Virus record (IMG/VR): IMGVR_UViG_3300027721_000019
Location: 1 to 58,122 of that record
Strand: one strand, 5' to 3'
Origin: a virus
Length of the DNA: 58,122 bases
The notes beneath the pieces are model-generated. The model did no database searches, was not told where the DNA came from, and saw nothing but the letters and a program-made list of their open reading frames with translations. Positions 15,314 to 23,711 of this stretch are shown here, in pieces. Position 1 is the stretch's first letter, and every line of letters begins with the position of its first letter. The translations under genes were made by a program, and so were the position numbers.

Positions 15314-15658
15314 ATGAATCAGAATAACGTAAAAGATCTACCTAATTTAACACAAGATAGATATGAAAATATCTTTAACGTGTATTCTGACGATAATAAT
15401 CTTTATTACTATAATTTACTGCAGTCTGTCGTATTACCGACAAATTTACCTGAGTCGTTCTTTACTCAGTATGTAACCGTTCCTGGAGATACTTTACCGT
15501 TTATAGCTTATAAAAATTATGGTACTATTAATTTATGGTGGGTTATTTGCGTAGCTAATAATATTACAAATCCTATTGACCCTTTAGATTCAGGTATTGT
15601 TTTAAAAATGCCTAATACATCTGTTGTTAGAGAAATACTCAAACAAATAAATTCCTAA
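15314..15658 (+). CDS. 53: baseplate wedge protein, gp53-like
   Basis: The 114-residue product has the LysM-like region found in gp53-type wedge proteins: VPGDTLPFIAYKNYGTINLW followed by WVICVANNITNPIDPLDSG and a final strand with VLKMPN. The N-terminal 50 residues are Asn/Tyr-rich and probably extended. T4 gp53 is longer (196 residues), so this is a compact version. In T4, gp53 links neighbouring wedges around the hub. It sits just upstream of the gp27-like hub gene. Confidence 0.7.
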   Translation: MNQNNVKDLPNLTQDRYENIFNVYSDDNNLYYYNLLQSVVLPTNLPESFFTQYVTVPGDTLPFIAYKNYGTINLWWVICVANNITNPIDPLDSGIVLKMPNTSVVREILKQINS

Positions 15659-15662
15659 TACC

Positions 15663-17444
15663 GTGGCATCTAATTCACCATTTTTATCACCTTCCCCTAT
15701 TGTTACTGAAGTAGGTTCTTCTTTTAGACCTATTCAACAACCGTTAGTTTTTCAGGCTACCGGCCTAGGCCCTCAAGATGTAAAGATTGAATCAACAAAT
15801 TTTATTAGTCAATATGCTCTTAATGGGCACATGCATGAACTCGAATTATGTATTATTAATGAATCCGGTATTTACGGAATATCCCCAACAAGTATTATAT
15901 CTTTAAATATAGAAAATACGCTTTCTAATTGGGTAGTAACAGGGGACATAACTGTATTTTATAATGCTGAATTAGCTGAAGCTTTCAATAAAACAAATAA
16001 CAAAAATTTTGTTTTTCGTAATGACGGTAATGATTATCTAAGATTAAGATTAGTACCATTAGATATACCTGTTAGAGGTAATACTATTGATGCTAAAAAT
16101 AAAGCATTTTGGGAATTAAATTTTTTGTTTGCTATACATAATGTTGAAGATGTTACTCAACAAACAGGTGGTAATTCACAGTCACAAATTTTAAAGAAAT
16201 ATAAGAAGTTTTCTTTTTGGGATGTACGCTATCAAAAAATGTTAACTAGGAATATTGAATACTCAACAGCAACGAGTAGTTTTAATTCCACAGCAAATAC
16301 AACATCTCCAGTACCTGATGACGATAGATCATTACCGACAGATATAGCTATATATGATATTATTAAAAAAGCTTTAGATAATGACCCGTTATTAACCAAA
16401 ACAGGATATGAAAGAGATCCTGCTAATAATTGGGATAATGGGGCTACAAGATTATTTTATACCTCTCCAGCCGGTGATAGCGCCTTTGATAGCTTAATGT
16501 ATGTATTTAGTAGACATACAAGTAGGGTAACTGACGGTACATCAGCAAACGATTTTGCTATCTTAAAAATTGAAAGAGGTACAAACGACTTAGGTTATTT
16601 TTCTCTTAGACCTTTATCTAAATATTTTGAAAATGCTGGTTCCGGTCCTGATGCACCTGGTAAATTTCAAATAGAGCATTTTTTCTTACAAGCAAATACT
16701 CAAAATAGTAATACAATAGGTTTACATCGAGCCCCTATTTCAAACAACTATCTTGATAGAGATTTAAAATTTAGAGATTACAGTAATATTTTAAAATACG
16801 AATTTGTTGATATATCCCCGCTTATGAATGCGTCTCAATTCGTAACAACACCTGTTTTTTCCTTTGATTTTAAAAATAGACAATATAATGCTGAATTTAA
16901 AAATACTTCTATTAAAAAAACAACACCGTCTAATTTAAATGGTGAACTAACCAACACGGTAGAAAATTTTATAGATGTAAAGTATATCAATCAACTCTTT
17001 AGAAGAGTTAATGATGCCAATAGTAAATTTTTAATAGAAACTAATAGTTACGAAAAACAAAATAATCTTAGTATTAATCCTGTATATTCTTTATATGGGG
17101 ATAGAAATACACCTGAAATTCGTAACCCAGACGGATTCCATAAATTATTACGTACAGGTATATTTCAAAATACTGCTATAAACTTTACTGTCCCAGGACT
17201 TACAATGAGAGAACCAGGTAGATTTATAGCTATCGATCGACCTGAAGGTACATCGACAGGTGATATAGCTAGTGTAGATGATAAGCTTTGCGGCCAGTGG
17301 TTTGTTATTAATGTTGTACATACTATATCAAACGGCGCTTACTATAATAATATTACTGCCGTTAAGATACATAGACATCAATCTATAAATTTCTTTAACA
17401 ATAGCACAAGTTTTTCAGACCTTACAAAACAGTTTAAACTATAA
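15663..17444 (+). CDS. 27: baseplate hub protein, gp27-like
   Basis: The 593-residue product starts at a GTG 4 bases after the gp53-like gene. The N-terminal domain (GLGPQDVKIESTNFISQYAL, then a barrel-like strand set) and the C-terminal domain with FTVPGLTMREPGRFIAIDRP and LCGQWFVINVVHTISNG match the hub fold of gp27 and gpD-type proteins. T4 gp27 has 391 residues; the extra length is mostly in the middle (residues about 190-400). Hubs sit at the centre of the baseplate between tube and spike. The spike/lysozyme gp5 is not in the window. Confidence 0.7.
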   Translation: MASNSPFLSPSPIVTEVGSSFRPIQQPLVFQATGLGPQDVKIESTNFISQYALNGHMHELELCIINESGIYGISPTSIISLNIENTLSNWVVTGDITVFYNAELAEAFNKTNNKNFVFRNDGNDYLRLRLVPLDIPVRGNTIDAKNKAFWELNFLFAIHNVEDVTQQTGGNSQSQILKKYKKFSFWDVRYQKMLTRNIEYSTATSSFNSTANTTSPVPDDDRSLPTDIAIYDIIKKALDNDPLLTKTGYERDPANNWDNGATRLFYTSPAGDSAFDSLMYVFSRHTSRVTDGTSANDFAILKIERGTNDLGYFSLRPLSKYFENAGSGPDAPGKFQIEHFFLQANTQNSNTIGLHRAPISNNYLDRDLKFRDYSNILKYEFVDISPLMNASQFVTTPVFSFDFKNRQYNAEFKNTSIKKTTPSNLNGELTNTVENFIDVKYINQLFRRVNDANSKFLIETNSYEKQNNLSINPVYSLYGDRNTPEIRNPDGFHKLLRTGIFQNTAINFTVPGLTMREPGRFIAIDRPEGTSTGDIASVDDKLCGQWFVINVVHTISNGAYYNNITAVKIHRHQSINFFNNSTSFSDLTKQFKL

Positions 17445-17455
17445 TAATTACTAAT

Positions 17456-17692
17456 ATGCAAAAGTACTTTAGTAGTATCGATTTAGTCAATGGTTTATTT
17501 GTTGGAACAATATTTAACACCAATACTAATTCAGAAGTTTATAAAACAAAACCTTACGAAGAACAGTCTCAAGTCTTACAAGATATTAATATATATGTAC
17601 AGACGGCTAACCCACCAACATCAGAACCTACACCCTTAATTAGTACCGTTCAGTATACCACTGTACCTACTCGCAAATGTTGCGGAGGTTAA
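17456..17692 (+). CDS. small hypothetical protein ending CCGG
   Basis: This 78-residue protein is not recognised. The first 50 residues could form a small sheet (MQKYFSSIDLVNGLFVGTIF), followed by a Pro/Thr-rich tail ending TRKCCGG. The vicinal Cys pair at the extreme C-terminus is unusual. It follows the hub gene by 11 bases and its last 26 bases overlap the end of the minus-strand clamp loader gene. A small tail accessory role is guessed from position. Confidence 0.65.
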   Translation: MQKYFSSIDLVNGLFVGTIFNTNTNSEVYKTKPYEEQSQVLQDINIYVQTANPPTSEPTPLISTVQYTTVPTRKCCGG

Positions 17693-18581
17693 TACAACAG
17701 CTAAACCAATTAATCTCTTTATCAACAACAATACTATCCTTGTACATATATTCTGAAATTAGTACAAGTTGATCCCCGTTACAGTTTTCGTTGAATATTA
17801 CTTCAAACATCTCCTTTAATAGGTGTAGATAATCCCCAGAGAATTCTTGTTCACGCTCAATAACAAACTTACGTAACTCTGTTAAGTCTGTCTTCGCTTT
17901 AATCTTCTGTATTACCTTATCAGCTAATCCTCTAATTTGATTATCCTTAATAACAAGAGTTCCTGTATAAGAGAACTTCTGAATATCGTTAATAATACGA
18001 CGAAGATCAGGATAACCGTTTCTAACTAGTTCTACTAGTCTATTCTTCTCTTCATCAGGAACCGCGATGTTCTGTTGTTTAAGGACATAAACAACCCTAT
18101 TTAAAACACCGTTTAAAGGAGGAGTTAGATTAAAGATCTGACACCTAGACTGAAGAGCGGGTATTACTTTAAAGAGATAATTACATGTAAAGATAAAACG
18201 AGTATTAGTAGAAAATTCTTCAATAACATTACGAAGAGCTTTTTGAGAGTCTAATGATAGAGCATCACACTCGTCAAAAAGAACCACCTTTAACTTACCA
18301 TCTAAAGACTTCGTAGATGAGAAACCAATAACTTTACTTCTAATAGTATCAATACCGTTTTCATCAGAAGCGTTAATATAAAGATATTGACAATCAAGAA
18401 TATTATTTACAATAATCTTAGCCAGAGATGTTTTACCTGTCCCGGGAGAACCTGCAAAAAGAAGATTAGGAATCTCTTCTTTCTCTTTTAAAGAAGTAAA
18501 GTAATCCCTCTCCTCTTTATTTAGAACAATATCATCTAGCGTCTTAGGACGAAATTTCTCTACTAATAGTTCTTGAAACAT
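17667..18581 (-). CDS. 44: clamp loader ATPase subunit, gp44-like
   Basis: The 304-residue AAA+ protein (T4 gp44 has 319) opens the sliding clamp and loads it on primed DNA. Walker A GSPGTGKTS lies at residues 44-52, Walker B VVLFDECD at 99-106, sensor 1 TCN at 132-134 and the clamp-loader SRC motif at 145-147. The opening VEKFRPKTLDDIVLN is typical of the RFC/gp44 family. It is the last gene of a minus-strand trio with dUTPase and ends in TAG, convergent with the preceding late gene. A sigma70-like promoter is proposed just upstream. The partner gp62 was not found. Confidence 0.95.
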   Translation of the reverse strand: MFQELLVEKFRPKTLDDIVLNKEERDYFTSLKEKEEIPNLLFAGSPGTGKTSLAKIIVNNILDCQYLYINASDENGIDTIRSKVIGFSSTKSLDGKLKVVLFDECDALSLDSQKALRNVIEEFSTNTRFIFTCNYLFKVIPALQSRCQIFNLTPPLNGVLNRVVYVLKQQNIAVPDEEKNRLVELVRNGYPDLRRIINDIQKFSYTGTLVIKDNQIRGLADKVIQKIKAKTDLTELRKFVIEREQEFSGDYLHLLKEMFEVIFNENCNGDQLVLISEYMYKDSIVVDKEINWFSCCINLRNICE

Positions 18582-18587
18582 GAAGCT

Positions 18588-18616
18588 ATTATACGCTTAC
18601 TTACCAGAAGATCCAA
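18588..18616 (-). promoter_or_regulatory. possible sigma70-like promoter for gp44
   Basis: On the minus strand, TATAAT (18588-18593) lies 6 bases before the gp44 ATG and 17 bases after TTGGAT (18611-18616). The -10 is perfect but the -35 matches only half of the consensus. It lies inside the end of dut. Confidence 0.4.
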
Positions 18617-19067
18617 AACCTTTTTCACCTCTTTCAGTTTCTGTAGCTTCTTCAGTAAACTTTGTATCAGCTACAATAAGAGGGTAGAGTACTAATTGAG
18701 CTACTCGATCACCTTTTCTTACTTGATAATCAACATCAGAGTTATTAAGAAGTCTAATACCCATATTTCCCCGATATTGATTATCGATAATACCTGGAAA
18801 TGCTGAAATAGAATGCTTAAACTGTAGACCTGAACGACTTTCTATTCTTATCCATAAGCCAGGAGGTACAAAACCAAGCTTTAAACCTACAGGAGCTAAT
18901 GCTGAGCCTCTAGCAGGTACTATAAGATCTTCTACAGCTGTTACATCGTAACCTGTATCTCCTGTTAGTACGTCCTTGTGATTACGTTCAGGAAGAATAG
19001 CATCAGGATGCGTCTTAACAAACGACACTGATTTAAACTCCGAGTATGTATAATTTGTATTACTCAT
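18597..19067 (-). CDS. dut: dUTP diphosphatase (dUTPase)
   Basis: This enzyme hydrolyses dUTP to dUMP, keeping uracil out of DNA and feeding dTMP synthesis. All five motifs of trimeric dUTPases are present in the 156-residue product: DTGYDVTA (residues 37-44), RIESRSGL (74-81), GIIDNQYRGNMGI (92-104), GDRVAQLVLYP (119-129) and the C-terminal RGEKGFGSSGK (146-156). I chose the ATG at 19067, which overlaps the stop of the 54-residue gene. An in-frame ATG at 19094 would add 9 residues read from that gene. It lies upstream of gp44 in the same minus-strand unit. Confidence 0.95.
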   Translation of the reverse strand: MSNTNYTYSEFKSVSFVKTHPDAILPERNHKDVLTGDTGYDVTAVEDLIVPARGSALAPVGLKLGFVPPGLWIRIESRSGLQFKHSISAFPGIIDNQYRGNMGIRLLNNSDVDYQVRKGDRVAQLVLYPLIVADTKFTEEATETERGEKGFGSSGK

Positions 19068-19224
19068 TAATAAGCTGGCGTCCGGTATACTCACCTTGCT
19101 TTACTTCACCAATTGGCGTTTGACCAGGCCTTACGGCGTTAGCTTGAAGCCAGGCAATAAGCTGATCAGTCTTTTCTCTAGGAACAATAAAGGTTCCGTA
19201 CATAGTATTTACAGTAATTTCCAT
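19060..19224 (-). CDS. 54-residue hypothetical protein
   Basis: A short minus-strand frame runs from an ATG at 19224 to a TAA at 19060-19062, sharing 8 bases (ATGAGTAA) with the dut start. The product begins MEITVNTMYGTFIVPREKTD and continues QLIAWLQANAVRPGQTPIGE, with a predicted strand, helix and loop. I do not recognise it. The tight overlap with dut suggests translational coupling and supports it as a real gene. It heads the minus-strand unit with dut and gp44. Confidence 0.7.
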   Translation of the reverse strand: MEITVNTMYGTFIVPREKTDQLIAWLQANAVRPGQTPIGEVKQGEYTGRQLINE

Positions 19225-19231
19225 ATACAAT

Positions 19232-19259
19232 ATATTAGCTTATAGTTTAAGAATATCAA
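19232..19259 (-). promoter_or_regulatory. possible promoter of the minus-strand dut-gp44 unit
   Basis: TTGATA (19254-19259) and TAATAT (19232-19237) are 16 bases apart on the minus strand. They lie in the 55-base gap between divergent genes. There is no TAAATA box on this strand here. The transcript would start very close to the ATG. Confidence 0.35.
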
Positions 19260-19279
19260 CTACCTGCTTAAGTATTGTA

Positions 19280-19777
19280 ATGTCCGATAATTTAGATACA
19301 TTATTAAGTGAACTATCTTCTTTTGAACTTCCAGTGAGTGAGCCTAAGCAAGTAGCACCTGCGATGGAGGTTACCGATGACAACATTAACGAATATATTG
19401 TTAAAAGAACAACGCAGTTAATTGATACAAGTATTACAGCAGTAGATGATATTAAGGATTATATTATTCAAGGTCAAAATCCTGATGAAATAGCAGCTCT
19501 ATCAGAGCTCATTAATGCAGCAACAAAAAGTATAGAAGCTCTTAATAGAATTAATCTTCTTAATAAGAAAGGTAAAATTGATAAAGAGCTTAAAGAAATG
19601 GATTTAAACAATAAAAAAGAAGTAGCTGGTATGTTACCTGGTAACAATGTTGTTAATAACAACCTAATAGTTGCATCAAGAGAAGATATCTTTAAACAGC
19701 TATTAAGTGCTACAGAAGCTGAGCCAAAGATAGAAGTTATTGATTCTGTTGTTATAGAAGAAAAAGAGGATAAATAA
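19280..19777 (+). CDS. 16: terminase small subunit, gp16-like
   Basis: The 165-residue product (T4 gp16 has 164) matches gp16 in length and layout. There is a disordered acidic N-terminus, then a long helical hairpin (YIIQGQNPDEIAALSELINA, TKSIEALNRINLLNKKGKID), then the conserved late segment GNNVVNNNLIVASREDIFKQ. T4 gp16 has its own hairpin and a comparable GQMNIQNATVFMGSPTELM segment. The small subunit regulates gp17 and recognises DNA. It is separated from gp17 by about 13 kb here, whereas they are adjacent in T4. It is flanked on both sides by minus-strand genes. Confidence 0.72.
   Translation: MSDNLDTLLSELSSFELPVSEPKQVAPAMEVTDDNINEYIVKRTTQLIDTSITAVDDIKDYIIQGQNPDEIAALSELINAATKSIEALNRINLLNKKGKIDKELKEMDLNNKKEVAGMLPGNNVVNNNLIVASREDIFKQLLSATEAEPKIEVIDSVVIEEKEDK
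19770..19776 (+). promoter_or_regulatory. late-promoter box (ATAAATA)
   Basis: The box overlaps the stop codon of the gp16-like gene and ends 6 bases before the start at 19783. Confidence 0.55.
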
Positions 19778-19782
19778 TTTAT

Positions 19783-20415
19783 ATGGCGATATCTATTAAT
19801 GGTAACAATGCAGCTCCCTGGTACCTTGAACCTAACGACTGCTTAGGCGATTCTTTAGGTTATATTAATCAAAATGCAGCATATACTACTACACTAGCAG
19901 CTTCTGCTAGTCTCAACACATTAACTACTAATGTTAATAATAACTCAACAGTAGGCCAAACAATTGTTTTTGCTGATGTAAAACCAGCAAATACTAACGG
20001 AGGTTCTTCAACAGCTGGCGCCTGGAACGTTAGAACTCTAAATACAATTTTAATAAATAGTCATAGCATAGCTGCTACGTTAGCAACCAACGTATTCACT
20101 TTACCAGCAGGGACATGGTTAATTGAAGCGAAAGTTCCAGGGTATCAAACCGATCGTCAACAGGCTCGTATATATCAAACAACAAGTCCAAATACTATAT
20201 TTTACGGTACAAGTGAACTTCAAGGAAATACAACAGGCGCATCCACAAGTACACTTGTTATAGGTTGCTACGTTATAGCTCCAAGTACAACTAGTTCTTT
20301 TAGAATTGAACATAGAGTACAAACTGGCCAATCTAATAACGGGTTAGGTGTTGCTAGTAACTTTGGAAGTAGTGAATTATACACTACTGTTAAATGCACA
20401 AGAGTTAAGTACTAA
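19783..20415 (+). CDS. tail fibre-type protein with C1q-like head domain
   Basis: The 210-residue product has an N-terminal NDCLGDSLGYINQNAAYT (residues 18-35) related to the motif shared with the proteins at 44147, 53451 and 55067. From about residue 60 it has the phage C1q/TNF-like jelly-roll pattern: GAWNVRTLNTILIN, FTLPAGTWLIEAKVPGY, RQQARIYQT and a final strand ending YTTVKCTRVKY. Such domains form trimeric knobs at fibre tips and may bind receptors. It is driven by its own late box. Its stop interlocks with the nrdA stop on the other strand. Confidence 0.7.
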   Translation: MAISINGNNAAPWYLEPNDCLGDSLGYINQNAAYTTTLAASASLNTLTTNVNNNSTVGQTIVFADVKPANTNGGSSTAGAWNVRTLNTILINSHSIAATLATNVFTLPAGTWLIEAKVPGYQTDRQQARIYQTTSPNTIFYGTSELQGNTTGASTSTLVIGCYVIAPSTTSSFRIEHRVQTGQSNNGLGVASNFGSSELYTTVKCTRVKY

Positions 20416-22061
20416 GCTTCACAACTCTTACATTCGTTAAGAGAGCGTGCTAGCATCTGACTAGGGTTAGCTGAACGCTGATAGTAAAGAGCCTTAATAC
20501 CCTGTTCCCAGGCAAAGATTGTTAAGTCGCTAGCTTCCTTTGGCTTTGTATTAGGTGGTATCATTACGTTTAATGATTGACCTTGATCAATAAACTTCTG
20601 ACGCTGAGCAGCCTGAATAATAATTTCCTTCTGGCTAATTTCACCAAACGTTTTAAACACATCTTTTTCATTTTGTGTTAGAAAATCAAGATGCTGAACA
20701 GAGCCGCCCTTTAACAGAACACTCTTCCAGGTCTCATCATCATGCTTACCCTTATCTTTAAATAATTGTTTAAGGTAAGGATTACGATAAGTGAACTTAC
20801 CCTTAGCTAAATCCTTAACATAATAATTAGAATTCTGAGGCTCAATAGAAGGGCTAACTTGACCTAGAATAAACGAACTTGATGTGGTAGGAGCAACGGC
20901 AAGAGTGGTTGTATTACGACGACCATAACCCTTGAGTAAAGGAGGTTCACCGAGCAGGTCAGCAAGAGTACTAGAAGCCTTATCAGCATGATCTCGAATA
21001 AACTTCCAAACCTGGGCATTAAGAGTCTTTGCTTCCATTGATTCAAAAGCAATCATTTTAGATTGAAGAAGAGAATGCCATCCAAGAACACCCACTCCTA
21101 AAGCTCGCTGATTAATAGCAAACTTCCTAGGCGCATCCATAAACTTCATTCCTTCTGTTTTATCGATAAACTCCGACATTACTGCATCCAAAAAGAAAAC
21201 AAGATGTTCAACAGCGTCAGTATTCTTCCATTCTTCCCACCTCTCTAAATTCATAGAAGAAAGATCACATACAAACGATTCATCAGGGCCGTTGGAAAGC
21301 ATAATCTCAGAACAAAGATTAGAATGATTAATTTTAAGTCCTTTATCTTTATACACTTGAGGGGCTTGATTATTAGCGTTATCACTAAAGAAAATATAAG
21401 GGTAACCAGATTCAAAACGCTTTTTAATAACTAATCCCCAGACCTTTCTCTTATCCTTGTCTCCGTCTAACATGGCCCGCATCCAGCTGTCTGATACACA
21501 TACCCCGATAGAAAGATCCTGAATAGAATCCCCTTCAGAACGAATCTTAAGGAACTCTTCAATATCAGCGTGATCAATAGGAAGGTAAGCAGCAAATGAA
21601 CCGCGACGGACATTCCCTTGTGAGATATAATTTGTAAGAGAATCAAAAACAGATAGCTGATGATGCACTCCTGTAGCCTCCCCTCCAGAAGAAATAGGCG
21701 TTCCACGAGGACGGATGGCACCAAAGTATCCAGATGTACCGCCTCCTACCTTAGACATAACACCTACTTCAGCCACCTTATAAAGAATATCATCCATGTT
21801 GTCAGGTACATAAGAACCAAAACAACTAATTGGTAGACCACGCTTACGACCAAAGTTAGACCAGATAGGGGAGCTTAAAGAGTAATAACCCTTATGTACA
21901 TACTCTTCAAACTTAGATGCAAAACCTTTAAGTTTAAGAAGCTTTTCAGCAGCTTTAGCAATGTCGGTTATTCTTTGTTCGGCGGTTTCTCCTTCTAGAA
22001 GGTAACCACGTTCAAGGAACTTCCTCGAATCTTTATTAAGCCAATAGATGTTTTCAGTCAT
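20412..22061 (-). CDS. nrdA: ribonucleotide reductase large subunit NrdA
   Basis: This enzyme reduces ribonucleotides to deoxyribonucleotides for phage DNA synthesis. Catalytic residues of class I are all present: C80 in LPISCFGS, N248/C250/E252 in HSNLCSEI, C265 in SFVCDLSSMN, the radical-relay pair Y526/Y527 in ALYYQRS and the C-terminal redox pair C544/C547. At 549 residues it is about 200 shorter than E. coli or T4 NrdA (761 and 754). The missing part is at the N-terminus, where the ATP-cone allosteric domain lies, so dATP inhibition through that domain is probably lost. The protein ends in TAG directly after the redox tail, showing that TAG terminates here. It follows nrdB by 6 bases. 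Confidence 0.96.
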   Translation of the reverse strand: MTENIYWLNKDSRKFLERGYLLEGETAEQRITDIAKAAEKLLKLKGFASKFEEYVHKGYYSLSSPIWSNFGRKRGLPISCFGSYVPDNMDDILYKVAEVGVMSKVGGGTSGYFGAIRPRGTPISSGGEATGVHHQLSVFDSLTNYISQGNVRRGSFAAYLPIDHADIEEFLKIRSEGDSIQDLSIGVCVSDSWMRAMLDGDKDKRKVWGLVIKKRFESGYPYIFFSDNANNQAPQVYKDKGLKINHSNLCSEIMLSNGPDESFVCDLSSMNLERWEEWKNTDAVEHLVFFLDAVMSEFIDKTEGMKFMDAPRKFAINQRALGVGVLGWHSLLQSKMIAFESMEAKTLNAQVWKFIRDHADKASSTLADLLGEPPLLKGYGRRNTTTLAVAPTTSSSFILGQVSPSIEPQNSNYYVKDLAKGKFTYRNPYLKQLFKDKGKHDDETWKSVLLKGGSVQHLDFLTQNEKDVFKTFGEISQKEIIIQAAQRQKFIDQGQSLNVMIPPNTKPKEASDLTIFAWEQGIKALYYQRSANPSQMLARSLNECKSCEA

Positions 22062-22067
22062 ATAAAA

Positions 22068-23039
22068 TTAAAATAAATCGTCTTCAGAGAATGATTGATT
22101 CTTCTTTGCGTACTCGACTGGACGAGCATGAAAAAAATCGGTCATATTATTACCGTGTAATTCCTCTGTAAACCAGATTGTAGATTTTAATAAATCTTTA
22201 TCAACGTCAAAAGCTTTTTTAAACCCGATACCTACTAAAGATTCATTAATCCTATCTTTGATAAACTCTTTAAGGATAGGAGCGGATAACCCTTCCTCTT
22301 TAATTCCGTTTACCATCCAATCAACAATTTTAGCTTCAGATTCAAAGGCTTGTTGAGCTTCATTAAGAATACGCTCTTCAAGTTCAGCATCAACCAGTTC
22401 AGGGTATTCCTCCCTTATTGTGTTAATGATCTTTGTACCGACAATACCGTGAATGTTTTCTTCATTACGTGTATACTTTACCTGTTGGTCGGTGTCTTTA
22501 AGAACATTCTTAAAACGTGCAAACCAATTGATAACGTAGAACTGACTAAACAAAGAAACATTTTCTACGAATAAAGTAAAAAGAATGATAGCATAGAGAT
22601 ACTGCTTCTTACTATCTTTATAAAATTTATGAGTATACTTTCTAAGATACTTTACTCTACCTTCAATCCATTCAAGTTTTAAGTTCTCTTCAAAAACATT
22701 CTCAAGACCAAGTACGGTAATCAAACGCTCGTAAGCATTGTTATGAATAACTTCCACGTTAGCCATAACATATCCGAGATCTTGAAAGCAAGGCTGGGGA
22801 AGATTTTCTCCTAGCTTAGCCCAGAATGTTTTAACAGCAATTTCAATTTGACCGATAGCGGATAAACAACGAATAATAATCTCTCTTTCCTGCTCTGTTA
22901 AATTGACCTTAAACTGTTGAACATCAGACTTAAAGGAAAACTCTTTATCTGTCCAGAAGCCATTGTGCATTGCTTCAATGAACTCATCGGTCCATTTATA
23001 ATTGTTTGGTTTACGGGAGATCTGTTCGTCGAAAATCAT
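22068..23039 (-). CDS. nrdB: ribonucleotide reductase small subunit NrdB
   Basis: The 323-residue radical-generating subunit partners NrdA. Diiron ligands are recognisable as E66 (position of E. coli D84), E96 and H99 in VEVIHNNAY, E159 in LFVENVSLF, and E194 and H197 in NEENIHG. Y103 lies four residues after H99, the spacing of the radical tyrosine Tyr122 of E. coli. The C-terminus ends FSEDDLF, the kind of acidic aromatic tail that docks on NrdA. nrdB precedes nrdA in the minus-strand unit, the reverse of the usual nrdA-nrdB order. A TAAATA-type box lies upstream. Confidence 0.96.
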   Translation of the reverse strand: MIFDEQISRKPNNYKWTDEFIEAMHNGFWTDKEFSFKSDVQQFKVNLTEQEREIIIRCLSAIGQIEIAVKTFWAKLGENLPQPCFQDLGYVMANVEVIHNNAYERLITVLGLENVFEENLKLEWIEGRVKYLRKYTHKFYKDSKKQYLYAIILFTLFVENVSLFSQFYVINWFARFKNVLKDTDQQVKYTRNEENIHGIVGTKIINTIREEYPELVDAELEERILNEAQQAFESEAKIVDWMVNGIKEEGLSAPILKEFIKDRINESLVGIGFKKAFDVDKDLLKSTIWFTEELHGNNMTDFFHARPVEYAKKNQSFSEDDLF

Positions 23040-23049
23040 ATTTTTTGTT

Positions 23050-23056
23050 TATTTAA
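23050..23056 (-). promoter_or_regulatory. possible TAAATA box upstream of nrdB
   Basis: TTAAATA on the minus strand ends 10 bases before the nrdB ATG. It is embedded in an A/T-rich run and nrd genes are normally expressed before late genes, so it may be a chance match. Confidence 0.35.
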
Positions 23057-23114
23057 TTGGTTGCGGTACATAGTTCGAGTGTGATGAGTATAATAGTTTT
23101 TTAACGCTTATCTA

Positions 23115-23681
23115 CTATTTTACGCGTTTGTTTTTAGGAAGATCTTTCCATTCAGATCCTCCCCCGGGGGTATTTTTCCACTTACTCCCACCGCTGATCT
23201 TAACATTAACATTACCTAGATTAACATCAGCTTTAAATTTATTGTTTTGCTTTGTTTTAATTTTTTCAGGCTTGTCAGATACCTTATTGTCATACTTAAC
23301 ACTATTAGGTACAGGGCCACGATCAAACCCGTCATCTTGTATCTCAAGAGCTTCGATAGGAACAGTCATTGGATTACGATAAAGACCCGGTGCATATTCA
23401 ATAATAACATCAACGTAGATGTTATCGGGTGACTCAGTACCACCCCTGTAGTTTTGAGTTGTTGTAGGATAAATGCTCTTAATAGCTGAAACTCTTATAT
23501 TTAAATCGAACTTTGGATCCATACAAGCACGAACCATTTCAATGAAATTACTAGCCTTATGCTTAAAGAAATCGAGTTTTAAGCAATCCTCACGGTAGCG
23601 TACACGATCTCCGATCATAAACCCACCTTGCTGATAGCGTTCCATTAAATTTTCAAGTACTATATTAAACTGTGTATCCAT
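23115..23681 (-). CDS. hypothetical protein with basic, Gly-rich tail
   Basis: I do not recognise this 188-residue protein. Residues about 1-115 look folded (GGFMIGDRVRYREDCLKLDF, IYVDVIIEYAPGLYRNPMTV), with an SH3-like or small barrel flavour around GDRVRYRED. The last 70 residues are Lys- and Gly-rich and probably disordered (KWKNTPGGGSEWKDLPKNKR). A late-type box on the same strand suggests late expression, unlike its neighbours nrdA and nrdB. It is divergent from the gp25 gene. A 75-base gap separates it from nrdB. Confidence 0.7.
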   Translation of the reverse strand: MDTQFNIVLENLMERYQQGGFMIGDRVRYREDCLKLDFFKHKASNFIEMVRACMDPKFDLNIRVSAIKSIYPTTTQNYRGGTESPDNIYVDVIIEYAPGLYRNPMTVPIEALEIQDDGFDRGPVPNSVKYDNKVSDKPEKIKTKQNNKFKADVNLGNVNVKISGGSKWKNTPGGGSEWKDLPKNKRVK

Positions 23682-23692
23682 ATTCGTGATAT

Positions 23693-23699
23693 TATTTAA
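23693..23699 (-). promoter_or_regulatory. late-promoter box, minus strand of a divergent pair
   Basis: TTAAATA reads on the minus strand and ends 11 bases before the ATG at 23681. It lies 12 bases from the plus-strand box at 23712-23718. Confidence 0.55.
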
Positions 23700-23711
23700 G
23701 CAACTCCTCCC

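Noticed and set aside
23040-23114. Strong sigma70 promoter before nrdB
   Set aside because: Only a TATTAT-like -10 is visible, without a matching -35; the nearby TTAAATA box is listed with low confidence instead.
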